Shown here: positions 34,540-43,465 of the stretch, one piece after another
Position numbering within the stretch: position 1 is the first letter of the stretch
Layout: each line of letters begins with the position of its first letter
Assembly (NCBI GenBank): GCA_019801415.1
Contig: JAHVJD010000010.1
Location: 94,712 to 158,711, forward strand
Length of the DNA: 64,000 nucleotides
Direction: 5' to 3'
Origin: Nocardioides marinus
GTDB taxonomy: Bacteria > Pseudomonadota > Alphaproteobacteria > Rhodobacterales > Rhodobacteraceae
Made by a program: the position numbers and the translations under genes
The notes under the pieces: generated by a model
The model's database searches: none
Told to the model about the DNA's origin: nothing
Seen by the model: the letters and a program-made list of their open reading frames with translations, nothing else

Positions 34540-35264
34540 CACCAGTCCCCCAGCGCCTGCTGCCACAGGGTCAGCGCCGCGACGGCCGCCGTATCGGCAC
34601 GCAGGATGCGGGGACCGAGGCTGACCACATGCGACTGCGGCAGATCATGCAGGCGTTTGCGCTCGGCCTCGGAGAAGCCGCCTTCGGGGCCGATCAGGAT
34701 CGCCCAAGGCGCGCCTTTCCGGGTCTCTGCGGCAAGCTGAAGCGCATTGCCAACCTCGGCCTCGTCGCAGAACATCAACTGCCGGTCGGCAGGCCAGTGG
34801 TCCAGCAGGCGCGACAGCTTTTGCAACTCGGCCACGTCCGGCACGTAGGTTCCGCCGCATTGCTCGGCGGCCTCGACCGCGTGGGCCTGCAGGCGATCCT
34901 GGCGGATGCGTTCGGAATTGGTGAAATCGGTCTGCACCGGCAGGATCCGTGCCGCGCCCATCTCGGCGGCCTTTTCGACGATGAAGTCAGTGCGCGCCTT
35001 CTTGATCGGCGCAAACAGCAGCCACAGGTCGGGGGGCAGCTGCAGCGGTCTGGTCTGTTCCAGGCAGGCCAGCGTGCCGCCGCGTTTTCCGGCTTCGGCG
35101 ACTTCGGCCAGCCATTCCCCATCGCGCCCGTTGAACAGGGCCACATGGGCCCCGGCCGCCTGCCGCATCACCCCGAACAGGTAATGCGCCTGGTCGCGGT
35201 CCAAAGGAACCGTTTGCCCTGCCCCCAGCGGGTGATCTACATACAGTCTGATTTTTGCACTCAT
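34539..35264 (-). CDS. rsmE: 16S rRNA (uracil1498-N3)-methyltransferase RsmE
   Basis: RsmE methylates N3 of U1498 in the 30S decoding region. The 241-residue protein shows the SPOUT-fold signature IGPEGGFSEAERKRLHDL, the SLGPRILRADTAAVAAL knot segment, and an N-terminal PUA-like domain starting KIRLYVDHPL. Length matches the family. Its start codon lies only 12 bases from that of the divergent ubiA, with both Shine-Dalgarno sequences in that gap. The kinase-fold gene follows with a one-base overlap. Confidence 0.94.
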   Translation of the reverse strand: MSAKIRLYVDHPLGAGQTVPLDRDQAHYLFGVMRQAAGAHVALFNGRDGEWLAEVAEAGKRGGTLACLEQTRPLQLPPDLWLLFAPIKKARTDFIVEKAAEMGAARILPVQTDFTNSERIRQDRLQAHAVEAAEQCGGTYVPDVAELQKLSRLLDHWPADRQLMFCDEAEVGNALQLAAETRKGAPWAILIGPEGGFSEAERKRLHDLPQSHVVSLGPRILRADTAAVAALTLWQQALGDW

Positions 35265-35276
35265 GAGGTCCTACAT

Positions 35277-36239
35277 ATGCAAGGGCAACAGCCAGCGCCA
35301 GAGGGTCAGGTCGCGGATGCGGTCGCGGGAAACTGGGTCGACAGATACGCCCCCGGCTGGAGCCGCCCCTATCTGCGCCTCAGCCGCGCCGACCGGCCGA
35401 TTGGCACCTGGCTTTTGCTGATCCCCTGCTGGTGGGGACTGGCGCTGGCGATCCTCGCGGACCAGACACCGCGCTGGCAGGATCTGTGGATCGCCGTCGG
35501 CTGCGCCGCGGGTGCCTGGTTGATGCGCGGCGCGGGCTGCACCTGGAACGACATCACCGACCGCGACATCGACGACAAGGTGGAGCGCACCCGCTCGCGC
35601 CCGATCCCCTCCGGCCAGGTCACGGTCAGGGGCGCGCTGGTCTGGATGGGGCTGCAATGCCTGGCCGGGCTTGCCATCCTGCTGACCTTCAACCAGGCGG
35701 CCATTGCCATGGGCGTGCTGTCGCTCCTGCCGGTGGCGGTGTACCCGTTTGCCAAGCGCTTCACCTGGTGGCCACAGGTCTTCCTGGGGCTGGCCTTCAA
35801 CTGGGGCGCGATGCTGGCCTGGGTGGCGCATACCGGCACCTTAAGCTGGCCGCCGGTGCTGCTGTATCTGGCGGGCATCGCCTGGACGCTGTTCTACGAC
35901 ACCATCTATGCCCACCAGGACACCGAGGACGATGCGTTGATCGGGGTGAAATCCACCGCCCGGCTGTTTGGCAGCGACACCCCAAAATGGCTGCGCCGCT
36001 TCATTACGGCCTTCGTTTGCCTGATGGCGCTTGCGGTCATCCTTGCGATGCAGGCCAGCGCCTCGGTGCTGGCGCTGGTGCTGGCGCTGGCCGGCCCCTG
36101 GGCGATGGGCTGGCACATGACGTGGCAATTGCGCATCTTTGACGCCGACAACAACCCGAGACTGTTGCAGCTGTTCCGGCTCAACCGGGATACCGGCCTG
36201 ATTCCGCTCATCTTCTTCACCATCGCCATGTTCGCATGA
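35277..36239 (+). CDS. ubiA: 4-hydroxybenzoate polyprenyltransferase UbiA
   Basis: UbiA attaches the polyprenyl chain to 4-hydroxybenzoate in ubiquinone synthesis at the inner membrane. The 320-residue product has about eight helices and both Asp-rich motifs: NDITDRDIDDKVERTRSRP and DTIYAHQDTEDDALIGVKSTA, which bind the prenyl diphosphate through magnesium. The ATG at 35277 has GAGG seven bases upstream. The frame runs open far further upstream but that is antisense to rsmE. The N-terminal 45 residues before RPIGTW are an ordinary family extension. Confidence 0.95.
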   Translation: MQGQQPAPEGQVADAVAGNWVDRYAPGWSRPYLRLSRADRPIGTWLLLIPCWWGLALAILADQTPRWQDLWIAVGCAAGAWLMRGAGCTWNDITDRDIDDKVERTRSRPIPSGQVTVRGALVWMGLQCLAGLAILLTFNQAAIAMGVLSLLPVAVYPFAKRFTWWPQVFLGLAFNWGAMLAWVAHTGTLSWPPVLLYLAGIAWTLFYDTIYAHQDTEDDALIGVKSTARLFGSDTPKWLRRFITAFVCLMALAVILAMQASASVLALVLALAGPWAMGWHMTWQLRIFDADNNPRLLQLFRLNRDTGLIPLIFFTIAMFA

Positions 36240-36299
36240 TTGAACCTCGGCCGCCTGCACGGTATGAGCGTTCAACGCAAACTGGAAAGTTGTTGCCAT

Positions 36300-38228
36300 A
36301 TGCGCCTGTCTAAGCTGTTCATCCCGGTCCTGGCCTTTGCCTCAGCCGCGGGGCTAAGCCTCGTCGCCGCCGGGTTCGCAGTGACCGCGGTCGAACGTGG
36401 CACCGAAACCGAGGTCCGACGGGCGCTTGATGCGCGGGGGTACACCTGGGCAGAGGTGACCGCCGACGGCCTGCAGGTTCTACTGGAGGGCACCGCCCCG
36501 GATGAAGCCACTCGGTTCTCGGTGAAATCCACGGTTGGCACGGTGGTGGATGCGGCGCGCATCCTTGACGGGATGGAAGTGCCGCCAGCCGATGGCCTCG
36601 CCCCGCCGCGGTTCTCGGCAGAGATTTTGCGCAACGATGGCGGCATCTCGATCATCGGTCTGATCCCGGCCGGGTCCGGTCGCAGCACGCTGGTCAGCCA
36701 GCTGGTTGACCTGGCTGGCCCCGACAGCGTCGCCGACCTGCTCGAGGTCGCCAAATACGACATCCCGGACGGCTGGACCGAGGCGATGGACTACGCGGTC
36801 GAGGCCCTGAAACTGCTGCCCCGGGCCAAGATCTCGGTGGCGGCGGGCGAGGTGTCGATCACCGCGATTTCCGGCAGCGAGGAAGCCAAGGCACGCCTGG
36901 AAGAGCAGCTGGGCCGCAACGCCCCGCCGGGATTGCGGCTAGCCCTGGACATCGCGGCGCCGCGCCCTGTCATCACGCCCTTCACGCTGCGGTTCCTGCT
37001 GGACGAGGATGGCGCCAGTTTCAATGCCTGCTCCGCCGAGAGCGAAGAAAGCCGTGATCGCATCCTGGCCGCCGCCCGCAAGGCCGGGCTGACCGGCAAC
37101 GCCGACTGCGTGATCGGCATGGGCGTGCCGTCTCCCAATTGGGCGCGGGCCGCAGAGCTGAGCATCGGTGCCCTGGCAGAGCTGGGGGCGGGGTCGGTGA
37201 CCATCGCCAATGCCGACATTACCCTGGCCGCCGCCGAAGGGACGCCGAATGCCCGCTTCGACCATGTGGTGGGTGAGCTGGAAAGCGCCCTGCCCCGGGT
37301 GTTTGCCCTGCATGCGGTGCTGCCAGTGCCCGAAGCGCAGGACGCGGACGGGGTGCCGGAGTTCACCGCCACGCTCAGCCCCGAAGGCCAAGTGCAACTG
37401 CGCGGGCGCCTGTCCGACGCCGCCCTGCGCCAGGTCGTCGACAGCTATGCACGGGCCCGCTTCGGCTCTGCCAATGTGCACAGCGCCGCGCGGGTGGTGG
37501 CCGATCTGCCTGCCGACTGGCCGGTACGGGTGCTGGCCGGGCTCGAGGCGCTGTCCTATCTGCAGCGCGGGGCCGTCACCGTGACGCCGGAAAACCTGGA
37601 GCTGCGCGGCATGAGCTTTCGCAAGGATGCTCCGGCCGAGATCGCCCGTTTCCTGTCGGCCAAGCTCGGCGAGGCGGAGACCTACGACCTCGACATCAGC
37701 TACGAGGAACCGCCCGCCCCGAAGGATCAGCCGATCCCGCCGGAGCTCTGCGAGGCCCAGCTGGTCAGCGCCCAGAGCGAAACCAAGATCACCTTCGAAC
37801 CCGGCTCCGCCACCATCGCGGCCGACAGTGCCGACACTATGGACCGGATCGCCGAGGTTCTGGCGCGCTGCGGCCCCGTCCGTCTGGAGATCCAGGGCCA
37901 CACCGACAGCCAGGGGCGCGAGACGATGAACCAGAACCTCAGCCAGGCACGCGCGCAGTCGGTGCTGAACGAATTGCGGGCCCGGCGCATCGTCACCTCG
38001 ACCTTCACCGCCAAGGGCTACGGCGAGAGCAACCCGATTGCCGACAACGGCACCGAGGAAGGCCGCGAGGCCAACCGCCGCATCGAGTTCAAACTGATCC
38101 AGCCCACGGGTCCGCAGGCCGAGGCAGACGGCGAACAGTCCGAGGATGCCGAAGCGCAAGACGCGCCGGAGACGGATGAAGAGGCCGCGGACGGCACAAG
38201 CGAAGACGCACAGGAGACCTCAGAGTAA
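36300..38228 (+). CDS. OmpA-family envelope protein with repeated BON-like region
   Basis: The 642-residue protein begins with a signal or anchor helix (about 4-28). Four to five alpha/beta segments follow, resembling BON domains, for example AVERGTETEVRRALDARG near the start. An OmpA C-terminal peptidoglycan-binding domain comes at about 495-605 with EIQGHTDSQGRETMNQNLSQARAQ. An acidic Glu/Asp-rich tail of about 40 residues ends it. OmpA domains hold meso-diaminopimelate, so the protein probably connects membrane and peptidoglycan. A small coiled-coil gene follows with a one-base stop/start overlap (TAATG). Confidence 0.85.
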   Translation: MRLSKLFIPVLAFASAAGLSLVAAGFAVTAVERGTETEVRRALDARGYTWAEVTADGLQVLLEGTAPDEATRFSVKSTVGTVVDAARILDGMEVPPADGLAPPRFSAEILRNDGGISIIGLIPAGSGRSTLVSQLVDLAGPDSVADLLEVAKYDIPDGWTEAMDYAVEALKLLPRAKISVAAGEVSITAISGSEEAKARLEEQLGRNAPPGLRLALDIAAPRPVITPFTLRFLLDEDGASFNACSAESEESRDRILAAARKAGLTGNADCVIGMGVPSPNWARAAELSIGALAELGAGSVTIANADITLAAAEGTPNARFDHVVGELESALPRVFALHAVLPVPEAQDADGVPEFTATLSPEGQVQLRGRLSDAALRQVVDSYARARFGSANVHSAARVVADLPADWPVRVLAGLEALSYLQRGAVTVTPENLELRGMSFRKDAPAEIARFLSAKLGEAETYDLDISYEEPPAPKDQPIPPELCEAQLVSAQSETKITFEPGSATIAADSADTMDRIAEVLARCGPVRLEIQGHTDSQGRETMNQNLSQARAQSVLNELRARRIVTSTFTAKGYGESNPIADNGTEEGREANRRIEFKLIQPTGPQAEADGEQSEDAEAQDAPETDEEAADGTSEDAQETSE

Positions 38229-38542
38229 TGAACAGGACAGAGTTCATCATCACCACCGCGATCATCCTGTTTGTCGCCTTTGCGCTTGGCTGGTTTGCCA
38301 ACTGGCTGGTGCACCGTTTCACCCGCGTGCGGCAGAGCGACGTGGCAGATCTCGACCGGATGAGCCAGGAGCTGCACGAGGCCGAAGAGACCCGTGACCA
38401 GGCGATCACCTATTTGCAGCAACGCGAGGCGGAGCTGACCAACCAGCTGACCCAGACCGAAGCCGAGCTGCGCGCCGCGATGGACGGTCTGCGCGAGGCC
38501 CGCCGCGAGGCCGAAGAGCTGCGCGCCCAACTGCCGCAGTAA
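38228..38542 (+). CDS. Small membrane-anchored coiled-coil protein
   Basis: A 104-residue product with one N-terminal membrane helix (about 6-28, TTAIILFVAFALGWFANWL) followed by a long Glu/Arg/Gln-rich coiled coil (about 40-100). It is translationally coupled to the OmpA-like gene, so it is probably its partner in the envelope. No catalytic motifs. No named family recognised. Confidence 0.75.
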   Translation: MNRTEFIITTAIILFVAFALGWFANWLVHRFTRVRQSDVADLDRMSQELHEAEETRDQAITYLQQREAELTNQLTQTEAELRAAMDGLREARREAEELRAQLPQ

Positions 38543-38619
38543 GGCGGCGAGGCCGACCGAAGGCAGGCGGCGGAGCGCCTGCGGCCTGCGCTGGCTATGC
38601 GCCAGCACCGGCCGAGCAG

Positions 38620-38651
38620 CCTTGGGCCGAGCGCCGTGCTGGCGCACGGCG
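38620..38651. repeat. GC-rich hairpin element, GCCCAAG type (copy 3)
   Basis: On the minus strand CGCCGTGC-GCCA-GCACGGCG is followed by CTCGGCCCAAGG, the shared tail. A neighbouring smaller stem GCTGGC-TATGC-GCCAGC lies at 38590-38606. It sits just past the OmpA/coiled-coil operon. Confidence 0.6.
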
Positions 38652-39667
38652 TGGGCGTTTATGTGGCGGCCCGGCGGATGGCCCCAGGCATCGCGCTTGC
38701 TGTAGTCACAGAGAGATGCAGCGACGGGAACCGGGGCTGAATGCCACCACCCGCTTTTGCCGCCGGCAAATCGGCAACAGCATGGCTCGCCTGTTTGCGG
38801 GCACGGCTCTTTCATGCTGCGTAGGATTTTCGCTGCTGGTGCATTAGCCGGACCGCCCCTCTTGTCGTTCTGAGACGCCGAATTCAGCATATCAGCCGGT
38901 GACACTCGAGAGGAACTCTCGGGCGACCGAAATGGTGCTTAGGCACCTGCACTTGAAATCGGTCAGGTTCGTCGCTGGATCAGCACGCATTGCTCCTGCA
39001 CAGCTCGTGTAACTGATCATGTCTCTGACGGGTAAAGGGCTGCGAGAGTAGTGGTGTTGAACGGTCAAATGGCCTCGACCTGTTCGCGGCCCCTGCTGGA
39101 AGGGGCTGCAACGCGGTGCAGGAGCATAGTCAGCCAATTCCATCGGACACGCGAGCCACTGCCGAGCAGCCGCTCAGAGCGCTTGGAACGCGAGTCCCTG
39201 CGCATTCAAAAGCCCGGCCATATTGCCGGTTTGGTGCCAGCGGAGCGGGAATAGCCGCTCGTGTCCGAAAGGCAGTACACCACGCAAGATCCGTTTTGGT
39301 CTCGGCACAAACGCCCCCACCCTGCGAATACGCAAGTAACGGCGGCAACGTGCTGAGAAACGCCTCCCCGCAACCGTGCACACCAAACCCCGCGACGTTA
39401 TCGCCGACAGACAAACCTGGTCTCGCCAGAAATTTCGACCTCATGCCGACAACAAACGCTCTTTCGCACGGCGCGCGGCGTTCGAGGGGCATCTACAGGC
39501 GTTCCCAGAGGAGCAACAAAAGGTGCTACGGGAAGTACGCCAGCGCTACCCTCGCATCGGCCCCTTCGCAGGAGGGCCTCATCATTTTGTCCGGCCACCT
39601 TAATCGCACCCGGCCCAAGCATGACCGCGCTTCCTGAGACCACCACCGCCGCCAATCGATCCCACCC

Positions 39668-39697
39668 CGCCGCGCGCAGCGCGGCGCCGGGCCCAAC
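39668..39697. repeat. GC-rich hairpin element, GCCCAAC type (copy 4)
   Basis: CGCCGCGC-GCA-GCGCGGCG is followed directly by CCGGGCCCAAC. It lies about 60 bases before the 3' end of moaE, on the far side of the gene-poor stretch from copy 3. Confidence 0.65.
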
Positions 39698-39759
39698 AGG
39701 CGGAGATCATCCTTGGATGGTCGAACACCTGGCGGGAGCTCGCCCGGTGATGCGAGGAC

Positions 39760-40206
39760 CTACCAGCGTTTCAGCGCGTCCTCGTCGGCGTCCTTGGCCG
39801 CGACCCAGTCGGCACTGCCGCCGGACAGGATCTCTTTCTTCCAGAACGGCGCGCGGGATTTGAGGTAGTCCATAAGGTACTCCGCCGCCTCGAAGGCATC
39901 CTTGCGGTGGCGCGCGGCGGTGGCGACCATCATGATGCGCTCGCCCGGCGCCAGACGGCCATGGCGGTGGATCACCAGCGCATCCGCCAGCGACCAGCGG
40001 CGCATGGCCTCCTCGGCGATGGCGGTCAGCGCCTTTTCGGTCATGCCGGGGTAATGCTCGATCTCCATGGCCACCAGACCGCCCAGATCGGCATCACGCA
40101 CCACGCCGGTGAAGGTCACCACCGCGCCAGCACCCGCGACACCGGCGGCAAAGGCGTCGCTTTCGGCGCCCAGCTCAAACGGTGCCTCCTGAACCGCAAT
40201 CCGCAT
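39760..40206 (-). CDS. moaE: Molybdopterin synthase catalytic subunit MoaE
   Basis: MoaE forms a heterotetramer with MoaD and converts precursor Z to molybdopterin. The 148-residue protein has the conserved AVVTFTGVVRD, EIEHYPGMTEKALTAIAEEA, HRHGRLAPGE and the late YLMDYLKSRAPFWKKEIL segment with the active-site lysines. Length is normal. It follows moaD by only four bases on the same strand. Confidence 0.96.
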   Translation of the reverse strand: MRIAVQEAPFELGAESDAFAAGVAGAGAVVTFTGVVRDADLGGLVAMEIEHYPGMTEKALTAIAEEAMRRWSLADALVIHRHGRLAPGERIMMVATAARHRKDAFEAAEYLMDYLKSRAPFWKKEILSGGSADWVAAKDADEDALKRW

Positions 40207-40210
40207 CGGC

Positions 40211-40456
40211 TCAGCCGCCCGTCATCGGCGGGAAGAAGGCCACCTCGCGCACGCCCTCAAGCGGCGCGTCGAAATCCGACAGCTCCTGGTCCAGCGCCAC
40301 CCGCAGCGCCGAGAGGTCAGCGAAGGCCGCGGCATAGCGCTCCTCGCGGGCGCTGAGCTCTGCCACCAGCTCGGCGACGGTGGCGGCCGAGGTTTCCACC
40401 CGCTCGCGCGGCAGGCCGATGCGCTCGCGCACCCAGGCGAAATACAGGATCTCCAT
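40211..40456 (-). CDS. moaD: Molybdopterin synthase sulfur carrier MoaD
   Basis: An 81-residue ubiquitin-like protein ending in the obligatory Gly-Gly (MTGG), which is adenylylated and thiocarboxylated for sulfur transfer to precursor Z. The body reads ILYFAWVRERIGLPRE and PLEGVREVAFFPP as in MoaD. An AAGGAGG lies just before the ATG at 40456. The start overlaps the pgsA stop by one base (TGATG), so the order pgsA-moaD-moaE is one transcript. Confidence 0.95.
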   Translation of the reverse strand: MEILYFAWVRERIGLPRERVETSAATVAELVAELSAREERYAAAFADLSALRVALDQELSDFDAPLEGVREVAFFPPMTGG

Positions 40457-41127
40457 CAATGCGCCTCCTTCAGATGCGGCATCGCCTTGCGCAGGTAGTC
40501 CGCGCCGGTGATCACCGTCAGCGCCGCCGCGATCCACAGCAGCCACAGGCCGATGCGGCCGGTCCAGAACACGCCCGCCTCTTTCCAGCGCAGGCCGAAC
40601 AGGTCCTCCAGCTCGCCCGCGATGATCTGGGTATAGATCTGGTCGTCCATGCCAAAGGAGGACATCACCAGATAGTGCTCAAAGATGCCTTGCGAGAACA
40701 GCGTGGCGATGGCGATCATCTGGGTAGTGGTTTTCCACTTGGCCAGCTTGGTGACCTTCAGCGTGCCGGCAGTGTCGCCGAGGTATTCGCGCAAGCCCGA
40801 GACAAAGACCTCGCGGAACAGGATCACGGTGGCGGGCAGCACCAGCCAGGGGGTCCAGTGTTCGGCGGCATAGCCGACGATGATCATCAGCGCGATCACC
40901 ACCATCGCCTTGTCGGCGATCGGGTCGAGCATCGCGCCGATCTTGGTTTCCTGTTTCCAGGCCCGTGCCAGATAGCCGTCGAACCAGTCGGTCACCGCCG
41001 CCGTGATGAACAGCAGCAAGGCAAACCAGTCCGCGTAGGGGCGCGAGAAGTAGAGGAACATCACCGCAAGGCCGGGCGCGGCAAGCAGGCGCAGCAGGGT
41101 GAGGATATTGGGCAGGGTCCATTTCAT
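40456..41127 (-). CDS. pgsA: CDP-diacylglycerol-glycerol-3-phosphate 3-phosphatidyltransferase
   Basis: PgsA makes phosphatidylglycerol phosphate at the inner membrane. The 223-residue protein begins WTLPNILTLLRLL and contains the CDP-alcohol phosphotransferase motif with DG, AR, G and two D residues (from DWFDGYLARAW through GAMLDPIADK). Several membrane helices follow. It heads the pgsA-moaD-moaE group and follows the uvrC terminator, a common alphaproteobacterial order. Confidence 0.95.
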   Translation of the reverse strand: MKWTLPNILTLLRLLAAPGLAVMFLYFSRPYADWFALLLFITAAVTDWFDGYLARAWKQETKIGAMLDPIADKAMVVIALMIIVGYAAEHWTPWLVLPATVILFREVFVSGLREYLGDTAGTLKVTKLAKWKTTTQMIAIATLFSQGIFEHYLVMSSFGMDDQIYTQIIAGELEDLFGLRWKEAGVFWTGRIGLWLLWIAAALTVITGADYLRKAMPHLKEAH

Positions 41128-41174
41128 GGGCGCACATTATCCGGCTGTTTAGAAAGTGGAAAGCGCATGCGCTG

Positions 41175-41200
41175 AAAAATCCGCCCCATCCGGGGCGGAT
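41175..41200 (-). terminator. Intrinsic terminator of uvrC
   Basis: On the minus strand ATCCGCCCC-GGAT-GGGGCGGAT forms a perfect 9-bp stem followed by a T-run. It lies between uvrC and pgsA. Confidence 0.88.
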
Positions 41201-41264
41201 GCCCCCGGCGGGGATAGGTTGGGCCAGATGAAAGGCCGGGCGTTTCAGTTTTCAAGAGGTGTTC

Positions 41265-43166
41265 TCAGCTGCTGGCGTGGAAGTGGTCGTAGATCCGTTC
41301 GGCCAGCGCCGCCGAGATGCCCTCGACCGCCTTCAGATCCGCAAGGTTGGCGCGGCTGACGGCCTTGGCGCTGCCGAAATGCGCAAGGAGCGCGCGTTTG
41401 CGGGAGGCACCGACGCCCGGCACCTCGTCCAGCGGCGTGGCGCTGACCGCCTTGGCACGCTTGGCGCGGTGGGTGCCGATGGCAAAGCGGTGCGCCTCGT
41501 CCCGCATCCGCTGGATGAAATACAGCACCGGGTCATTGCGCTGCAGCGCAAAGGGCCGCGCACCGGGACGGTGGAATTCCTCCTTGCCGTGGTCGCGGTC
41601 AACCCCCTTGGCGACGCCAACCATGGGGATGTCCTGCACGCCGTGCTCTTCCATGATCTCCGCCACCGCCGAGACCTGGCCCGCGCCGCCATCGATCAGC
41701 AGCAGATCGGGCCACAGCCCCTTTTCGCGGTCCGGGTCTTCCTTGAGCAGGCGCGAGAAGCGGCGGTTCAGCACTTCCTTCATCATGCCGAAGTCATCGC
41801 CTGGCACCAGGTCATCACCGCGGATGTTGAACTTGCGGTAGGCGTTTTTCATGAAGCCCTCCGGCCCCATCACGATCATGCCGCCCACGGCGTTGGTGCC
41901 CTGGATGTGGGAGTTGTCGTAGACCTCGATGCGCTGCGGCGGTGCCTCCAGTCCGAAGGCCTCGGCCAGGCCGCGCAGGAGCTTGGCCTGGGTTGCGCTT
42001 TCGGCCATGCGGCGGGCGAGGCTTTCGCGGGCGTTGCGCACGGCAAAGGCCACCAGCTCGGTCTTTTCACCGCGCTGGGGCACCAGCAGTTCCACCTTGC
42101 GGTCGGCCTTGTCGCTCAGCGCCGCTTCCATCAGGTCGGCATTCTCGATCGCGTCCGACAGGATCAGCTGCCGCGGCGGCTCCTTGTTGGCGTAGAACTG
42201 GCCGAGGAAGGCCTCCATCACCTCTGCCGGGCTCATGTCGGCATCGACGCGCGGGTAGAAATCCTGGTTGCCCCAATTCTGGTTGGCCCGGATGAAGAAG
42301 ACCTGCACGCAGGCCTGCCCGCCTTCCATGTGCAGGCCGATCACATCCGCCTCGGCCACGCCGCGCGGGTTGATGCCCTGGCTGGACTGCACCTGGGTCA
42401 GCGCCTTGATGCGGTCGCGCAGGGCGGCGGCACGCTCGAACTCCATCGCCTCGGAGGCAGCCATCATCTGCTCCGCCAGCTCTTCCTGGATCTTGGTGGA
42501 GCGGCCCGACAGGAATCGCTCGGCATCGCGCACGCTTGCTGCATAGTCCTCTTCCGAGATCAGCCCCACACAGGGGCCGGAGCAACGCTTGATCTGGTAT
42601 TGCAGGCAGGGGCGCGTGCGGGTCTCGAACATGGAATCCGAGCAATTGCGCAACAGGAATGCCTTTTGCAGCTGGTTCAGCGTCCGGTTCACCGCACCCG
42701 CACTGGCGAAGGGGCCGAAATAGCTGCCCTTCTGCTTGCGCGCGCCGCGGTGCTTTTTCAGCTGCGGAAAGTCATGATCCTTGGCCACCAGAATATTGGG
42801 GAAGCTTTTGTCATCGCGCAGCAGCACGTTGTATTTCGGCTTCAGCTGCTTGATCAGGTTCTGCTCCAGCAGCAGCGCCTCGGTTTCCGTGCGCGTGGTC
42901 AGGAACATCATCGAGGTGGTCAGCGCGATCATCCGCTCGATCCGCGGACTGTTGCCGGGCCGGGTATAGTTCGACACCCGTGCCCTCAGGTTGCGCGCCT
43001 TGCCGACGTAGAGCACCCGGCTCTCGGCATCCAGCATCCGGTAGACGCCGGGCGAGGCATCCAGAGTTTTCACGTAATCCTGAATCACCGCGTAGCCACT
43101 ACGCGGCTTTGGGGTCGGCGAATCCGGGGCTGTGTCGGAGGGCTGATCAGTCATGCGCACAGACAT
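41265..43166 (-). CDS. uvrC: Excinuclease ABC subunit C
   Basis: UvrC makes both incisions around DNA lesions during nucleotide excision repair. The 633-residue protein has the GIY-YIG nuclease at the N-terminus ([18 protein letters not shown]), and a UVR motif around [13 protein letters not shown]. An RNase H-like endonuclease domain carries [13 protein letters not shown], and a C-terminal helix-hairpin-helix reads [15 protein letters not shown] and [15 protein letters not shown] start at the ATG at 43166. An ATG at 43154 and a GTG at 43226 are alternatives. An AT-rich upstream region with a DnaA-box-like 9-mer is described separately. Confidence 0.95.
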   Translation of the reverse strand: MSVRMTDQPSDTAPDSPTPKPRSGYAVIQDYVKTLDASPGVYRMLDAESRVLYVGKARNLRARVSNYTRPGNSPRIERMIALTTSMMFLTTRTETEALLLEQNLIKQLKPKYNVLLRDDKSFPNILVAKDHDFPQLKKHRGARKQKGSYFGPFASAGAVNRTLNQLQKAFLLRNCSDSMFETRTRPCLQYQIKRCSGPCVGLISEEDYAASVRDAERFLSGRSTKIQEELAEQMMAASEAMEFERAAALRDRIKALTQVQSSQGINPRGVAEADVIGLHMEGGQACVQVFFIRANQNWGNQDFYPRVDADMSPAEVMEAFLGQFYANKEPPRQLILSDAIENADLMEAALSDKADRKVELLVPQRGEKTELVAFAVRNARESLARRMAESATQAKLLRGLAEAFGLEAPPQRIEVYDNSHIQGTNAVGGMIVMGPEGFMKNAYRKFNIRGDDLVPGDDFGMMKEVLNRRFSRLLKEDPDREKGLWPDLLLIDGGAGQVSAVAEIMEEHGVQDIPMVGVAKGVDRDHGKEEFHRPGARPFALQRNDPVLYFIQRMRDEAHRFAIGTHRAKRAKAVSATPLDEVPGVGASRKRALLAHFGSAKAVSRANLADLKAVEGISAALAERIYDHFHASS

Positions 43167-43232
43167 ATGATTCCCCGCTTTGGGCTGCAATGTTTGACCC
43201 GCGGGATCAAGAGAGAGGAAATCCACGCAACA

Positions 43233-43241
43233 TGTGGATAA
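43233..43241. promoter_or_regulatory. Consensus DnaA box upstream of uvrC
   Basis: TGTGGATAA, the reverse of TTATCCACA, is a perfect match to the consensus DnaA box. It lies at the edge of an unusually AT-rich segment (about 43241-43383) between uvrC and the SDR gene. A single box does not make an origin, but DnaA control of the uvrC promoter is possible. Confidence 0.5.
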
Positions 43242-43372
43242 CTACGAAGATAACTTTGGGCTATCTGCGATTTTTTCTTATTTTTACGCTATTCCAGCCA
43301 AATGCCTAAAATTTAAGCAATTTACCAAATTGTTGAAAATAAACAAAACTTTTTGCGACCCCTGACAAGGTT

Positions 43373-43414
43373 ATGAAAACAAAGGGGTTTTTGTAACGCT
43401 TCCGTGACACCCCT
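43373..43414 (-). terminator. Possible terminator of the SDR gene
   Basis: On the minus strand AGGGGTGT...ACAAAAACCCCT forms an imperfect stem with an inner ACG-GAAG-CGT, followed by TTTGTTTT. It lies about 50 bases past the SDR stop codon. Confidence 0.5.
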
Positions 43415-43465
43415 CCAGCCGGTGTACAACTTTCCGGGCCGAAGCCCAGATCGTCACCTGACACG

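Larger units (their letters stand above)
38543..39759. other. 1.2-kb stretch without a credible gene
   Basis: Both strands were read. Open frames here are short, lack ribosome-binding sites and show no recognisable domain. One frame near 39470-39600 reads FEGHLQAFPEEQQKVLREVRQ, faintly like a DUF1801 fragment, so a decayed gene is possible. The left end (38590-38651) and right end (39668-39697) carry GC-rich hairpins of the shared element family. Base composition in the middle is less GC-rich than the flanking genes. Confidence 0.6.

Noticed and set aside
39116..39637. Overlapping open frames in the gene-poor stretch
   Set aside because: No conserved domain, poor start sites and mutually overlapping frames; more likely non-coding or decayed sequence.
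41259..43241. 660-codon open frame antisense to uvrC
   Set aside because: It mirrors uvrC codon structure and shows no motif. uvrC on the other strand is unmistakable.
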